A stretch of 64,000 nt of DNA. Source: Actinoplanes lobatus (GTDB taxonomy: Bacteria; Actinomycetota; Actinomycetes; Mycobacteriales; Micromonosporaceae). Location of the stretch: the NCBI RefSeq assembly GCF_014205215.1, contig NZ_JACHNC010000001.1:315001-379000 (forward strand), in the 5' to 3' direction. The first letter of the stretch is position 1. Every line of letters begins with the position of its first letter. Shown here piece by piece: positions 33,978 through 43,807 of the stretch. The notes below the pieces were generated by a model that was not told where the DNA came from, did not search any database, and saw only the letters and a list, made by a program, of their open reading frames with translations. The translations under genes and the position numbers were made by a program.

Positions 33978-35026
33978 ATGACGTCGATCCCGGACGCGAA
34001 GGCGCCGGCCGACGAGGTGGTGCTCGAGGCGATCGGCCTGACCAAGCACTTCCCCGTCCGCCGGCGGCTGCGTGATCTCTTCTCCAACCGGCATGACGCG
34101 GTTCACGCCGTCGATGACGTGAACCTCACCCTCCGACGCGGTCAGGTGGTGGCCCTGGTCGGCGAGTCCGGCTCGGGCAAGTCCACGGTGGCCCGCCTGC
34201 TCGCCCAGCTCTATCCCCGTACCGGTGGTGACATCCGGCTGCACGGCGAGTCGACCAAGGTGAAGGCGGGTACGGCGTTCCGCCGCTACTGCGCCCGGGT
34301 TCAGATGATCTTCCAGGACCCGTTCGCGTCGCTGAACCCCGTGCACACCATCCGCTACCACCTGACCCGGTCGCTGAAGGTCCACGGCAACGCCGGGTCG
34401 ACCGACGCCGAGCTGGAGCAGGCACTGCACGCCCTGCTCGAAAAGGTCGCGCTCACCCCGCCGGAGCGGTACCTCGACAAGTTCCCGCACGAGCTGTCCG
34501 GTGGCCAGCGGCAGCGGGTCGCGATCGCTCGCGCGCTCGGCGCCGAACCGGAGGCCCTGCTCGCCGACGAGCCGGTGTCCATGCTGGACGTGTCGATCCG
34601 GCTCGGCATCCTGAACCTGTTGCGTGATCTCAAGGAGCGCCTCAACCTGGCGATCCTCTACATCACCCACGACATCGCGTCGGCCCGGTACTTCGCCGAC
34701 CAGACGATGGTCATGTACGCGGGCCGGATGGTGGAGGGTGGCGACAGCGAGACGGTCACGCAATCGCCGGCTCACCCGTACACCCGGCTCCTGATCGAAA
34801 GCGCCCCGGACCCGGACCGGCTCACCGGCGTCGCCGACGCCGCCTCCCCGAAGGACAACGGCGAGCCGCCGAGCCTGATCCGGCCGCCCAGCGGATGCCG
34901 CTTCCACCCGCGCTGCCCCTCCGCGATGCCGCGCTGCTCGACCGACCTGCCGGTGCCGTTGCAGATCGGTGACGCGCCCGGCCACTGGGCCGCCTGCTGG
35001 CTGTACGACACCGAAGAGGTGGCGAA

Positions 35027-35030
<4 letters not shown>
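33978..35030 (+). CDS. ABC transporter ATPase, oligopeptide/oligosaccharide type (DppF-like)
   Basis: 350 residues. Walker A is [16 protein letters not shown], the Q-loop region [12 protein letters not shown], the signature [16 protein letters not shown], and Walker [15 protein letters not shown] with [11 protein letters not shown] after it. The C-terminal oligo_HPY extension with [15 protein letters not shown] is typical of the peptide/nickel/cello-oligosaccharide subfamily and can hold an iron-sulfur cluster. It powers import of the substrate captured by the lipoprotein at 32222. Its TGA overlaps the next gene's GTG (GTGA), so the two are coupled. Confidence 0.93.
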
Positions 35031-36007
<977 letters not shown>

Positions 36008-36011
36008 CGCG

Positions 36012-36985
36012 ATGACCGCTTCCGCTGTGACGATCGAGCAGGTGGCGCCGGTCGCGGCGCCCGCGAAACGGCAACGGTTCCGGTTCGTGGCCAACAAGAA
36101 GGCGGCCGTCGGACTGTTCATCCTGGCGATCTACGGGATCCTCGCGGTCATCGGGCCGTGGATCACCCCGTACGACCCGGGCGCCCGTGGCGACCAGCTG
36201 GTCCAGCCGCCGTCCGCCGAGCACTGGATGGGCACCACCCACCTGGGCCAGGACGTGTTCAGCCAGCTGCTGGAAGGCACCCGCAGCGTCATGTTCGTCG
36301 GCTTCTTCGCCGGCATCGTGGCGACCGTGCTGTCGGTGATCATCGGCGTGACCGCCGGTTACGTCGGCGGCAAGACCGACGAGGTGCTCTCCGCGATCTC
36401 CAACGTCTTCCTGGTGATCCCGGCGCTGCCGCTGATCATCATCATCACGTCCACCCTGGACAACGCCGAGGACTGGCTGATCGCCCTGGTCATCGGCCTC
36501 ACCTCGTGGTCCTGGAACGCCCGTGTGCTGCGGGCGCAGACGCTGTCGCTGCGGCGGCGCGACTTCGTCGAGGCGGCCCGCGCCACCGGCGAGCGGACCT
36601 GGCGGGTGATCACCTTCGAGCTGCTGCCGAACCTGACCGCGGTGATCGCCTCCGGTTTCGTCGGCACCGTCATCTTCGCGGTCCTCTCCGAGATCACCCT
36701 GGCGTTCATCGGCGTCACCTCGGCCACCACGTGGAACTGGGGCACCATCCTGTTCTGGGCGCAGGGCCAGCAGGCGCTCGCGCAGAACGCCTGGTGGTGG
36801 TTCGTGCCGGCCGGTCTCGCCATCGCGGTCCTCGGCACCGCCCTCGCGCTGGTCAACTTCGGCATCGACGAGTTCGTCAGCCCCCGGCTCCGCAGCGCCG
36901 GAAAAACCAAGATCAAGACCAACACCGGGCGTACGGTACGGATGCGCATCGGCTTCACCCCGGTCATCCGTAAGGAGCCCCTGCC

Positions 36986-36989
<4 letters not shown>
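36012..36989 (+). CDS. ABC transporter permease (DppC-like)
   Basis: 325 residues. The N-terminal cytoplasmic extension (RFRFVANKKAAVGLFILAIYG) precedes the membrane part and the marker segment HWMGTTHLGQDVFSQLLEGTR. The EAA loop reads RRRDFVEAARATGERTWRVITFELLPNL. It pairs with the permease four bases upstream. The 3' end overlaps the following ATPase gene by GTGA. The basic C-terminal tail of about 40 residues after the last helix is longer than usual. Confidence 0.93.
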
Positions 36990-37962
<973 letters not shown>

Positions 37963-37963
<1 letters not shown>

Positions 37964-39279
37964 TGGCGTTCACCTGGGGCGTGGCCACCTCGGCCTATCA
38001 GATCGAGGGCGCGGCCGCGGAGGACGGGCGCACACCGTCCATCTGGGACACCTTCGCCCGCTCAGTTGTGGGCGAGACCGGGGACGTGGCGTGCGACCAC
38101 TACCACCGGATGCCGGCCGACGTGCAGCTGATCAAGAGCCTGGGGGTGAACGCGTACCGGTTCTCCACCTCGTGGACCCGGGTCCAGCCGAACGGCCGCG
38201 GTCCGGCCAACCGTCGCGGGCTCGACTTCTACGACCGGCTGGTGGACGAACTGCTGGGCAACGGGATCGACCCGTGGCTGACGCTCTACCACTGGGATCT
38301 GCCGCAGGAGCTGGAAGACGCGGGCGGCTGGACCAACCGGGACACGGCGTACCGGCTCGCCGACTATTCGCAGCTGGTTCTCTCCGCGTTGGGCGACCGC
38401 GTACAGAACTGGTCCACGGTCAACGAGCCCTGGTGTGTGGCCTACCTGGGTTATCAGTACGGGGTCTTCGCGCCGGGACTCCGGGACGCCGGCGCGGCCG
38501 TCGCGGCCACCCATCACCTGCTGCTGGGGCACGGACTGCTGGCTTCCATGCTTCGCCCGATGGACAAAACGGTCAGCATCCCGTTGAACATCGGCACGGC
38601 CACGCCCGCCTCGGACGATCCGGTCGACATCGCGGCGGCCTGGCGGGCCGACGGCAACGTGGCCCGGATCTTCCTGGACCCGCTGCGCCACGGTCGCTAC
38701 CCGGCCGACGTGGTGGAGGATCTCGCGGCCCGCGGCTACGAGCTGCCGATCCGGGACGGCGACATGGAGATCATCTCGACGCCGATCGACCTGCTCGGGG
38801 TGAACTTCTACTTCGGGCAGGACTTCGCCGGGCGCGACCTCGACGGCAACACCGTCGACGCCGACGGGCTGCCGGTCGTGCGGGAGATCAAGCCGGACGT
38901 GCCGCAGACCGACCTGGGCTGGCCGGTCACCCCGGACCGGTTCACCACCCTGCTGCTGCGGCTGCACCGCGACTACGGATATCCGCTCGTCGTCACCGAG
39001 AACGGCGCGGTCTACGAGGACCACCCGGACGGTGACGGGTTCGTCGAGGACACCGACCGGACCGCGTACCTCGCGGCCCACGTCGACGCGGTCGCCGCGG
39101 CCCGCGCCCAGGGCGCCGACGTGCGCGGCTATTTCGCCTGGTCGCTCATGGACAACTTCGAGTGGGCCGAGGGCTACGCGAAACGGTTCGGCCTGGTGCA
39201 TGTCGATTACGAGACCCAGACGCGTACTCCTAAACGAAGTGCGCTCTGGTTCCGTGATCGCATAGCGTCCGGAATATGA
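37963..39279 (+). CDS. GH1 beta-glucosidase
   Basis: 438 residues, no signal peptide, so intracellular. N-terminal signature FTWGVATSAYQIEGA; acid/base E155 in STVNEPWCV; nucleophile E346 in LVVTENGAVYED; the C-terminal WSLMDNFEWAEGYAKRFGLVHVDY is the classical aglycone-side block. It hydrolyses beta-glucosides or cello-oligosaccharides brought in by the upstream transporter and releases glucose. Length matches family members (about 440-470). It is translationally coupled to the upstream ATPase and overlaps the following methyltransferase gene by ATGA. Confidence 0.95.
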
Positions 39280-40100
39280 CCGACTATCTCTCGATCAACC
39301 GGGCCAATTGGGACGATCGCGCGACCGCCCATGCGAACTCACCCGATTACCGCGTCGCCAGGTTCGCCGAGGATCCGGCGCACCTGAGCGACGTGGTGCG
39401 GTTCGACAGACAACGCCTCGGCGACGTGGCCGGGCTGCGGGGCGTGCATCTCCAGTGCCACATCGGCACCGACACCGTCTCGCTGTCCCGGCTCGGCGCC
39501 GACATGACCGGCCTCGACTTCTCCGGCGCCTCGCTGTCCGAGGCGCGCGCCCTCGCCGTCTCCGCGGGCGCGAAGATCAACTTCATTCAGAGCGATGTGT
39601 ACGCCGCACGCGACGCCCTGGACGGGGAGTTCGACCTGGTCTACACCGGGATCGGGGCGCTCTGCTGGCTGCCCTCCGTCGAACGCTGGGCGCAGACCGT
39701 GGCGTCGCTGCTGGCGCCGGGCGGCCGGCTGTTCATCCGCGAAGGGCACCCGGTGCTGTGGGCGCTCGACTACGACCGGACCGACGGACTGCTCAGCCTC
39801 ACCGAGCCGTACTTCGAACTGGAACAACCGCAGGTGTACGACGAGGCGTTCACCTACGTGGCCACCGACCACGTCTTCACCCACACGGTGACCCACGAGT
39901 GGAACCACGGCATCGGCGAGATCATCACCGCCGTACTCGAAGCCGGCCTCACGCTGACCGGGTTCGAGGAGCACCAGACCGTGCCGTGGAACGCCCTGAA
40001 CGGCCGGATGCGCGACCTCGGCGACGGCGAATGGCAGCTCGCCGAGAAACCCGCACGACTGCCGCACACCTACACCCTCCAGGCCCGCAAGCCCGTTTAG
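39276..40100 (+). CDS. Class I SAM-dependent methyltransferase
   Basis: 274 residues. A helical N-terminal segment (YLSINRANWDDRATAHANSP) is followed by a Rossmann methyltransferase: VHLQCHIGTDTVSLSRLGADMTGLDFSG corresponds to motif I and post-I, YTGIGALCWLPSVERWAQTVASLLAPGG to motifs II-III. The HIGTDT replaces the usual GxGxG glycine loop, as in a known SAM-methyltransferase subfamily with LQCHxGxD. Overlap with the GH1 gene (ATGA) implies co-translation. A role in the same sugar pathway, or as a passenger, cannot be decided; the substrate is unknown. Confidence 0.85.
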   Translation: MTDYLSINRANWDDRATAHANSPDYRVARFAEDPAHLSDVVRFDRQRLGDVAGLRGVHLQCHIGTDTVSLSRLGADMTGLDFSGASLSEARALAVSAGAKINFIQSDVYAARDALDGEFDLVYTGIGALCWLPSVERWAQTVASLLAPGGRLFIREGHPVLWALDYDRTDGLLSLTEPYFELEQPQVYDEAFTYVATDHVFTHTVTHEWNHGIGEIITAVLEAGLTLTGFEEHQTVPWNALNGRMRDLGDGEWQLAEKPARLPHTYTLQARKPV

Positions 40101-40105
40101 TGATC

Positions 40106-40146
40106 GCCTCCAACGGGGTACCCGCTGGACATCCCCGTTTGGAGGC
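40106..40146 (+). promoter_or_regulatory. Hairpin that covers the ribosome site of the small gene at 40151
   Basis: GCCTCCAACGGGG (40106-40118) pairs with CCCCGTTTGGAGGC (40133-40146) with a single bulged T. The 3' arm contains GGAGG (40141-40145), the ribosome-binding site of the following ATG. It starts 6 bp after the methyltransferase stop codon, so it could act as a terminator, a translational switch, or both. Confidence 0.65.
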
Positions 40147-40150
40147 TCTC

Positions 40151-40351
40151 ATGCGCATCGGTGCTGTTCTCATCGTCATCTGGCTCGTGCTCGGCGTGAT
40201 CGCCGCCTACGAGCGCGGCTACTTCTCCGACAGCGAGGACGCCAGCTGCGCGGAGGCCGGCACGGTCATCGTCACCACGCTCGCCGGCCCGCTGAACTGG
40301 ATGGGCGTCAACCCGAAGGTGAACTGCGACGTCCCCGAACCGAGCCGGTGA
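40151..40351 (+). CDS. Small membrane-anchored protein, conserved in actinomycetes
   Basis: 66 residues: an N-terminal hydrophobic helix (MRIGAVLIVIWLVLGVIAAYERGYF), then CAEAGTVIVTTLAGPLNWMGVNPKVNC with two cysteines that could pair. I recall similar short proteins in many actinomycetes without known function. A perfect ribosome site (GGAGG, 5 bp before ATG) lies inside a hairpin. The gene is too short for confident homology by eye, but composition, start signal and helix are convincing. Confidence 0.7.
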   Translation: MRIGAVLIVIWLVLGVIAAYERGYFSDSEDASCAEAGTVIVTTLAGPLNWMGVNPKVNCDVPEPSR

Positions 40352-40360
40352 CCCTCGTCC

Positions 40361-40858
40361 TCACCTCAGGAAACCCCGCTCGTCGACGTGCCGGGTGGGC
40401 TCGCCGAAGAACAGCTCCGGATCGGCCGGGCCCACCGCCAGATTGAGGGTGTCCTGCCGGTACTCCCACCGGCCACCCTCGATCAGCGGCCACGACATCC
40501 GGTAGTTCACCTGCCAGCGCAGCCACTGCCCCGGGCCCAGCCACACCCCGGGCGGCCGGCGATCCCGGCCCGGGGCGCCGTGCCGGGCGAGCAGCAACTC
40601 CACCCGCACCCCCTTGTCCGCCCGCACCAGCCGCAGACCCGACCGGCCCATCGCCGGCTCCCGCTCCGGCGCCACCACGTCGATCGACTCGACCGGCACG
40701 AAGTCATTACGCTCCGTTATGGACACCTCGTGCACGACACCGGACCGGCGACCCGGCAGACGGAACCCCACGGGCACCGCGTTACGCCGCGCCGCACCCG
40801 GGCCACCCCGCGATCGTTTGGTCCACTCGGTGCTCACCCACTGCGCCACGACGTCCAC
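40361..40858 (-). CDS. Hypothetical protein, beta-rich
   Basis: 165 residues from a GTG preceded by GAAGGGGGA. No family recognised. The sequence alternates short beta-like stretches (VSTEWTKRSRGGPGAARRNA, HEVSITERNDFVPVESIDVV, LRWQVNYRMSWPLIEGGRWEY) with no signal peptide and no membrane helix. Tryptophans are frequent in the second half. It converges on the small gene at 40151 with a 9-bp gap and is divergent from the aldo/keto reductase. Probably a real gene because of codon bias and start signal. Confidence 0.6.
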   Translation of the reverse strand: MDVVAQWVSTEWTKRSRGGPGAARRNAVPVGFRLPGRRSGVVHEVSITERNDFVPVESIDVVAPEREPAMGRSGLRLVRADKGVRVELLLARHGAPGRDRRPPGVWLGPGQWLRWQVNYRMSWPLIEGGRWEYRQDTLNLAVGPADPELFFGEPTRHVDERGFLR

Positions 40859-40991
40859 CGTTCCCCCTTCCCGCCACGATGTCCCCACTGCTCCGGCATC
40901 GATATCTTCGCTGCTCCGGCAATATGAGAGCACGAATTATTCACCTGCTGGACTTTCCCCCATCGACGGCACGCCGAAGAGAATCCACCAC

Positions 40992-41022
40992 TTGATCTGG
41001 AGCGCGCTCCAGGTTCTACGGT
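40992..41022 (+). promoter_or_regulatory. MerR-type promoter ahead of the aldo/keto reductase
   Basis: TTGATC (40992-40997) and TACGGT (41017-41022) are separated by 19 bases, the overlong spacer typical of MerR-activated promoters. A perfect 16-bp palindrome, CTGGAGCGCGCTCCAG (40997-41012), fills the spacer. No merR gene is adjacent in this window. Confidence 0.75.
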
Positions 41023-41058
41023 CGATACCGGCAAGCCCGCCACGAGGGGAGAACAGTG

Positions 41059-42012
41059 ATGGAACTGCGTGACTTCGGCCGCCTGGGACAGATCAGCGCG
41101 CTGACTCTGGGTGGTGGCGGCATCGCCGGTGTGTGGGGCGGAACCGACCGCGGCGAGGCCGTCGCGACCATCCACGCGGCACTCGACGCCGGCATCACCA
41201 TGCTCGACCTGGCCCCCAGCTACGGCGCCGACCACGAATCCGAGCGCGCCGTCGCCGAGGCCCTCCGCCTACGGCCCGCCCCCGACGTCATGATCACCAG
41301 TAAGGTGCAGCTGCCCGACGGCGCCTCCGCCGCCCGCATCCGCGGCAGCCTCCAGGCCAGCCTCACCCGGCTGAACCGCGACCACCTGGACGTGCTCCTG
41401 CTGCACACCCAGTTCCGCCGTACCGGAACCACCCTGCACGAGACGGTCTCCCCCGAGGAGTACCACGACGAGATCGTCCCCACCTTCGAGGCGCTCCGCG
41501 ACGAGGGCCTGATCCGGGGCTGGGGCATCACCGCGGTCGGCGACCCCGCCCCCATCATCGAGGCGTTCCGGCACGACCCGCGCCCCGACGCCGCCCAGAT
41601 CGTCGTGAACCCCCTGAACCAGAACGGCGACCTGTGGATCCACGGCGACACGGTCCGCCCCGACAACGCCGCCCTGATCTCAGCCGCCACCGCGGCCGGC
41701 GTCGCGGTGACCGCCATCCGCGTCGTCGCGGCCGGCTCCCTGACCAGCTCCCTGGACCGCGACGTCCCGCCCACCCATCCGGCGGCCGTCGACTTCACCC
41801 GGGCCGAGCCCTACCGCAAGCTGGCCGCCGAACTCGGCGAGACCCCGGCCGCGCTCGCCCACCGCTACGCCCTCTCCATCCCCGGAGTCTCCACAGTGAT
41901 CCTGGGCGTCAAAAACCGCACCGAACTGACCGAATGCCTGGCCGCCGCAGCCCGGGGCCCCCTCTCCCCCGAAACCCTGACAGCCCTAACCACCTTGACC
42001 CCCACCTCCTGA
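41059..42012 (+). CDS. Aldo/keto reductase
   Basis: 317 residues, TIM-barrel AKR. The catalytic tetrad can be placed: Asp and Tyr in TMLDLAPSYGADHES, Lys in MITSKVQLPDG, His in LDVLLLHTQFR. The NADPH-binding end is SIPGVSTVILGVKNRTELTECL. It reduces aldehydes or ketones; in actinomycetes such genes under MerR control often respond to electrophiles. AGGGGAG lies upstream; an adjacent GTG at 41056 is an alternative start. The gene ends at the edge of the hairpin-rich, gene-free region. Confidence 0.9.
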   Translation: MELRDFGRLGQISALTLGGGGIAGVWGGTDRGEAVATIHAALDAGITMLDLAPSYGADHESERAVAEALRLRPAPDVMITSKVQLPDGASAARIRGSLQASLTRLNRDHLDVLLLHTQFRRTGTTLHETVSPEEYHDEIVPTFEALRDEGLIRGWGITAVGDPAPIIEAFRHDPRPDAAQIVVNPLNQNGDLWIHGDTVRPDNAALISAATAAGVAVTAIRVVAAGSLTSSLDRDVPPTHPAAVDFTRAEPYRKLAAELGETPAALAHRYALSIPGVSTVILGVKNRTELTECLAAAARGPLSPETLTALTTLTPTS

Positions 42013-42096
42013 CCGCATCCCCTGCCCCACTCCCTGATCCCCCACTCCCTTCCCCTCCCTCGCCCTCTTCCCACGCTTACCACCGCACCCCCAGGA

Positions 42097-42235
42097 CGCG
42101 ATCTTGGACGCTTCCTCACCCCCACATCCCCCAAGATCGCGCGCAGCGAGATGACAACTCCCGCAAAGCCACCCACCACCCCGCGATCTTGGACGTCTCA
42201 CCACCGCGAAAGGCGGCAATTCGTCCAAGATCGCG
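42097..42235. repeat. REP-like two-hairpin module, copy 1
   Basis: Two palindromes that share the CGCGATCTTGG core. The first: 42097-42107 with CCAAGATCGCG at 42131-42141. The second: 42182-42195 with 42222-42235, a 14-bp stem whose loop contains a smaller CCGC/GCGG hairpin. The spacer between them is homologous to that of copy 2. This is noncoding. Confidence 0.85.
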
Positions 42236-42304
42236 CCCAGACGGCCAGGAAGGCGCTGCACAGGAACCTTTCGCCCACGCACCTCGCCCTCACCCTCGCC
42301 CTCA

Positions 42305-42346
42305 ACCACCCGCCCTCGACCACCCGCCCTCGACCACCCGCCCTCG
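42305..42346. repeat. Three 14-bp tandem repeats between the REP-like modules
   Basis: ACCACCCGCCCTCG is repeated exactly at 42305, 42319 and 42333, and a partial copy follows. Cytosine-rich on this strand; noncoding. Confidence 0.85.
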
Positions 42347-42397
42347 ACCACCCCGCCCACCCTGCCCTCGCCCACGCTCACCACCGCGGCCCTGAGA

Positions 42398-42545
42398 CGC
42401 GATCTTGGACGCTTCCCCACCCGCACGGGTGGCCGATCCCCCAAGATCGCGCCGGGCAGGATGGCGACTCTCGCGAAGCACCCCGCCGCCCCGCGATCTT
42501 GGACGATTGGCCACCTCGGGCGGTGGTCAATCGGCCAAGATCGTG
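42398..42545. repeat. REP-like two-hairpin module, copy 2
   Basis: First palindrome: CGCGATCTTGG at 42398-42408 with CCAAGATCGCG at 42441-42451. Second: 42492-42502 with 42535-42545 (one mismatch), extended inward by GATTGGCCACC against GGTGGTCAATC. Same order and spacing as copy 1, so the pair is a tandem duplication that has since diverged. Confidence 0.85.
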
Positions 42546-42552
42546 GCTGGAG

Positions 42553-42909
42553 GAGCGGGGAGAGCGGCCGGTGGAGCGGGGAGACCGGCCGGTGGAGCGG
42601 GGAGAGCGGCCGGAGGAACGGGGAGAGCGGCCGGTGGAGCGGGGAGACCGGCCGGAGGAACGGGGAGAGCGGCCGGAGGAACGGGGAGAGCGGCCGGAGG
42701 AACGGGGAGACCGGCCGGAGGAACGGGGAGACCGGCCGGAGGAACGGGGAGACCGGCCGGAGGAACGGGGAGACCGGCCGGAGGAACGGGGAGACCGGCC
42801 GGAGGAACGGGGAGACCGGCCGGAGGAACGGGGAGACCGGCCGGAGGAACGGGGAGACCGGCCGGAGGAACGGGGAGACCGGCCGGAGGAGCGGGGAGAC
42901 CGGCCGGTG
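42553..42909. repeat. Minisatellite: 17 tandem copies of a 21-bp unit
   Basis: Unit GAGCGGGGAGACCGGCCGGTG or GAACGGGGAGACCGGCCGGAG, from 42553 to 42909. The first seven and the last copy vary (A/G, G/C, T/A at three positions); copies 8-16 are identical. Because the unit is a multiple of three every frame stays open, which creates an artificial repeat protein. Position and composition argue for noncoding DNA. Confidence 0.9.
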
Positions 42910-43021
42910 GGGTTCGGAGCTGAGGGCGCGGGCGGGCGATGCGGGTGTTGGCTTCTCTGGTGGAAGGGAGCGACTCGGCTCGTGTGTGTTCGCGTTCTAC
43001 TCGGACGGCAGAATGGGCGAC

Positions 43022-43513
43022 ATGCCTGATCAGCTTTCCGGACTGGTTGAGTCTCCCGGCGCCCGGCCGGTGGTCGGTGTCGGCATGGTCCTTCTGCGAC
43101 CGGATGGCGCCGTGCTTCTGGGGCGACGGATCAAGCGGGGCGAGACGCCGACCTGGTGCCTACCCGGCGGCCATCTGGAACTTGGTGAATCCTTCGAGCA
43201 TGCCGCCGGACGGGAGACCCTCGAAGAAGCCGGTCTCACCGTCGCCCGCCCAAGAGCTTTCGGAGTCGCTCTCAATCTTGTCGAGGGCGGACTCGCCGCC
43301 GGCGTGGTAGCCGACTTCACCACCGGCGAGCCCCACCCGCTGGAACCTCACGTCTTCGAACGCTGGGAGTGGCACTCTCCGGCCCGCTTGCCGCAGCCGC
43401 TCTTCCCCGCCACTGCGGCCCTGCTCTCCCTGTGGTGGCAGACGCCACCCCCACCCGGCTGGCGAACCCACCGCTTCACCGACCACACCGAACCGGCCGT
43501 GCGATCGGAGTGA
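43022..43513 (+). CDS. Nudix hydrolase
   Basis: 163 residues. The complete Nudix box runs from GGHLELGESFEHAAGRETL to EEAGL, matching GX5EX7REUXEEXGU, preceded by LGRRIKRGETPTWCLPGG. The family hydrolyses nucleoside diphosphates linked to another group, often for housecleaning. The C-terminal third (HVFERWEWHSPARLPQPLFPA) is typical of the 8-oxo-dGTPase-like group. The ATG at 43022 is used; an ATG at 43013 is also in frame, and neither has a strong ribosome site. The minisatellite ends 113 bp upstream and could affect its expression. The 294 bp after it (43514-43807) hold only the parC terminator. Confidence 0.87.
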   Translation: MPDQLSGLVESPGARPVVGVGMVLLRPDGAVLLGRRIKRGETPTWCLPGGHLELGESFEHAAGRETLEEAGLTVARPRAFGVALNLVEGGLAAGVVADFTTGEPHPLEPHVFERWEWHSPARLPQPLFPATAALLSLWWQTPPPPGWRTHRFTDHTEPAVRSE

Positions 43514-43753
43514 GCGCCGACCTCCGACGAAATGAGCAACGGCCTGCCTACGGGCCGCCTCGGCGATGCTCAGGACAGCGAAGGTGGAGCATCCGGACGG
43601 TGACCACCGATCTCAGCCCGCCGGCCGCGCCGCGGGCGCAACCACCCACCCACCTCGCGCGGCTCGGCGGAACGGCGTAGCTCTACGGGACACTCCCACC
43701 CGTACCGCTGAAGGGTTTGCGGAAAGCCCTGCCGGGCAAGAGTCGGCTCCGCC

Positions 43754-43794
43754 CCGAACCGCCCTGGCCGGAAAGCGGGCCCCGGACGGTTCGG
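43754..43794 (-). terminator. Terminator hairpin downstream of parC
   Basis: CCGAACCG (43754-43761) pairs with CGGTTCGG (43787-43794), enclosing a further GGCC-based stem. It lies 14 bp past the parC stop codon on the minus strand. Confidence 0.6.
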
Positions 43795-43807
43795 AGAGGA
43801 CGGACGA

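Noticed and set aside
42553..42909. CRISPR array
   Set aside because: Units are directly contiguous with no spacers, and no cas genes are nearby.
42151..43029. Repeat protein with ERGDRPE heptads
   Set aside because: The heptads arise because the minisatellite unit is 21 bp, so all frames stay open. No ribosome site or conserved flanking domain is present.
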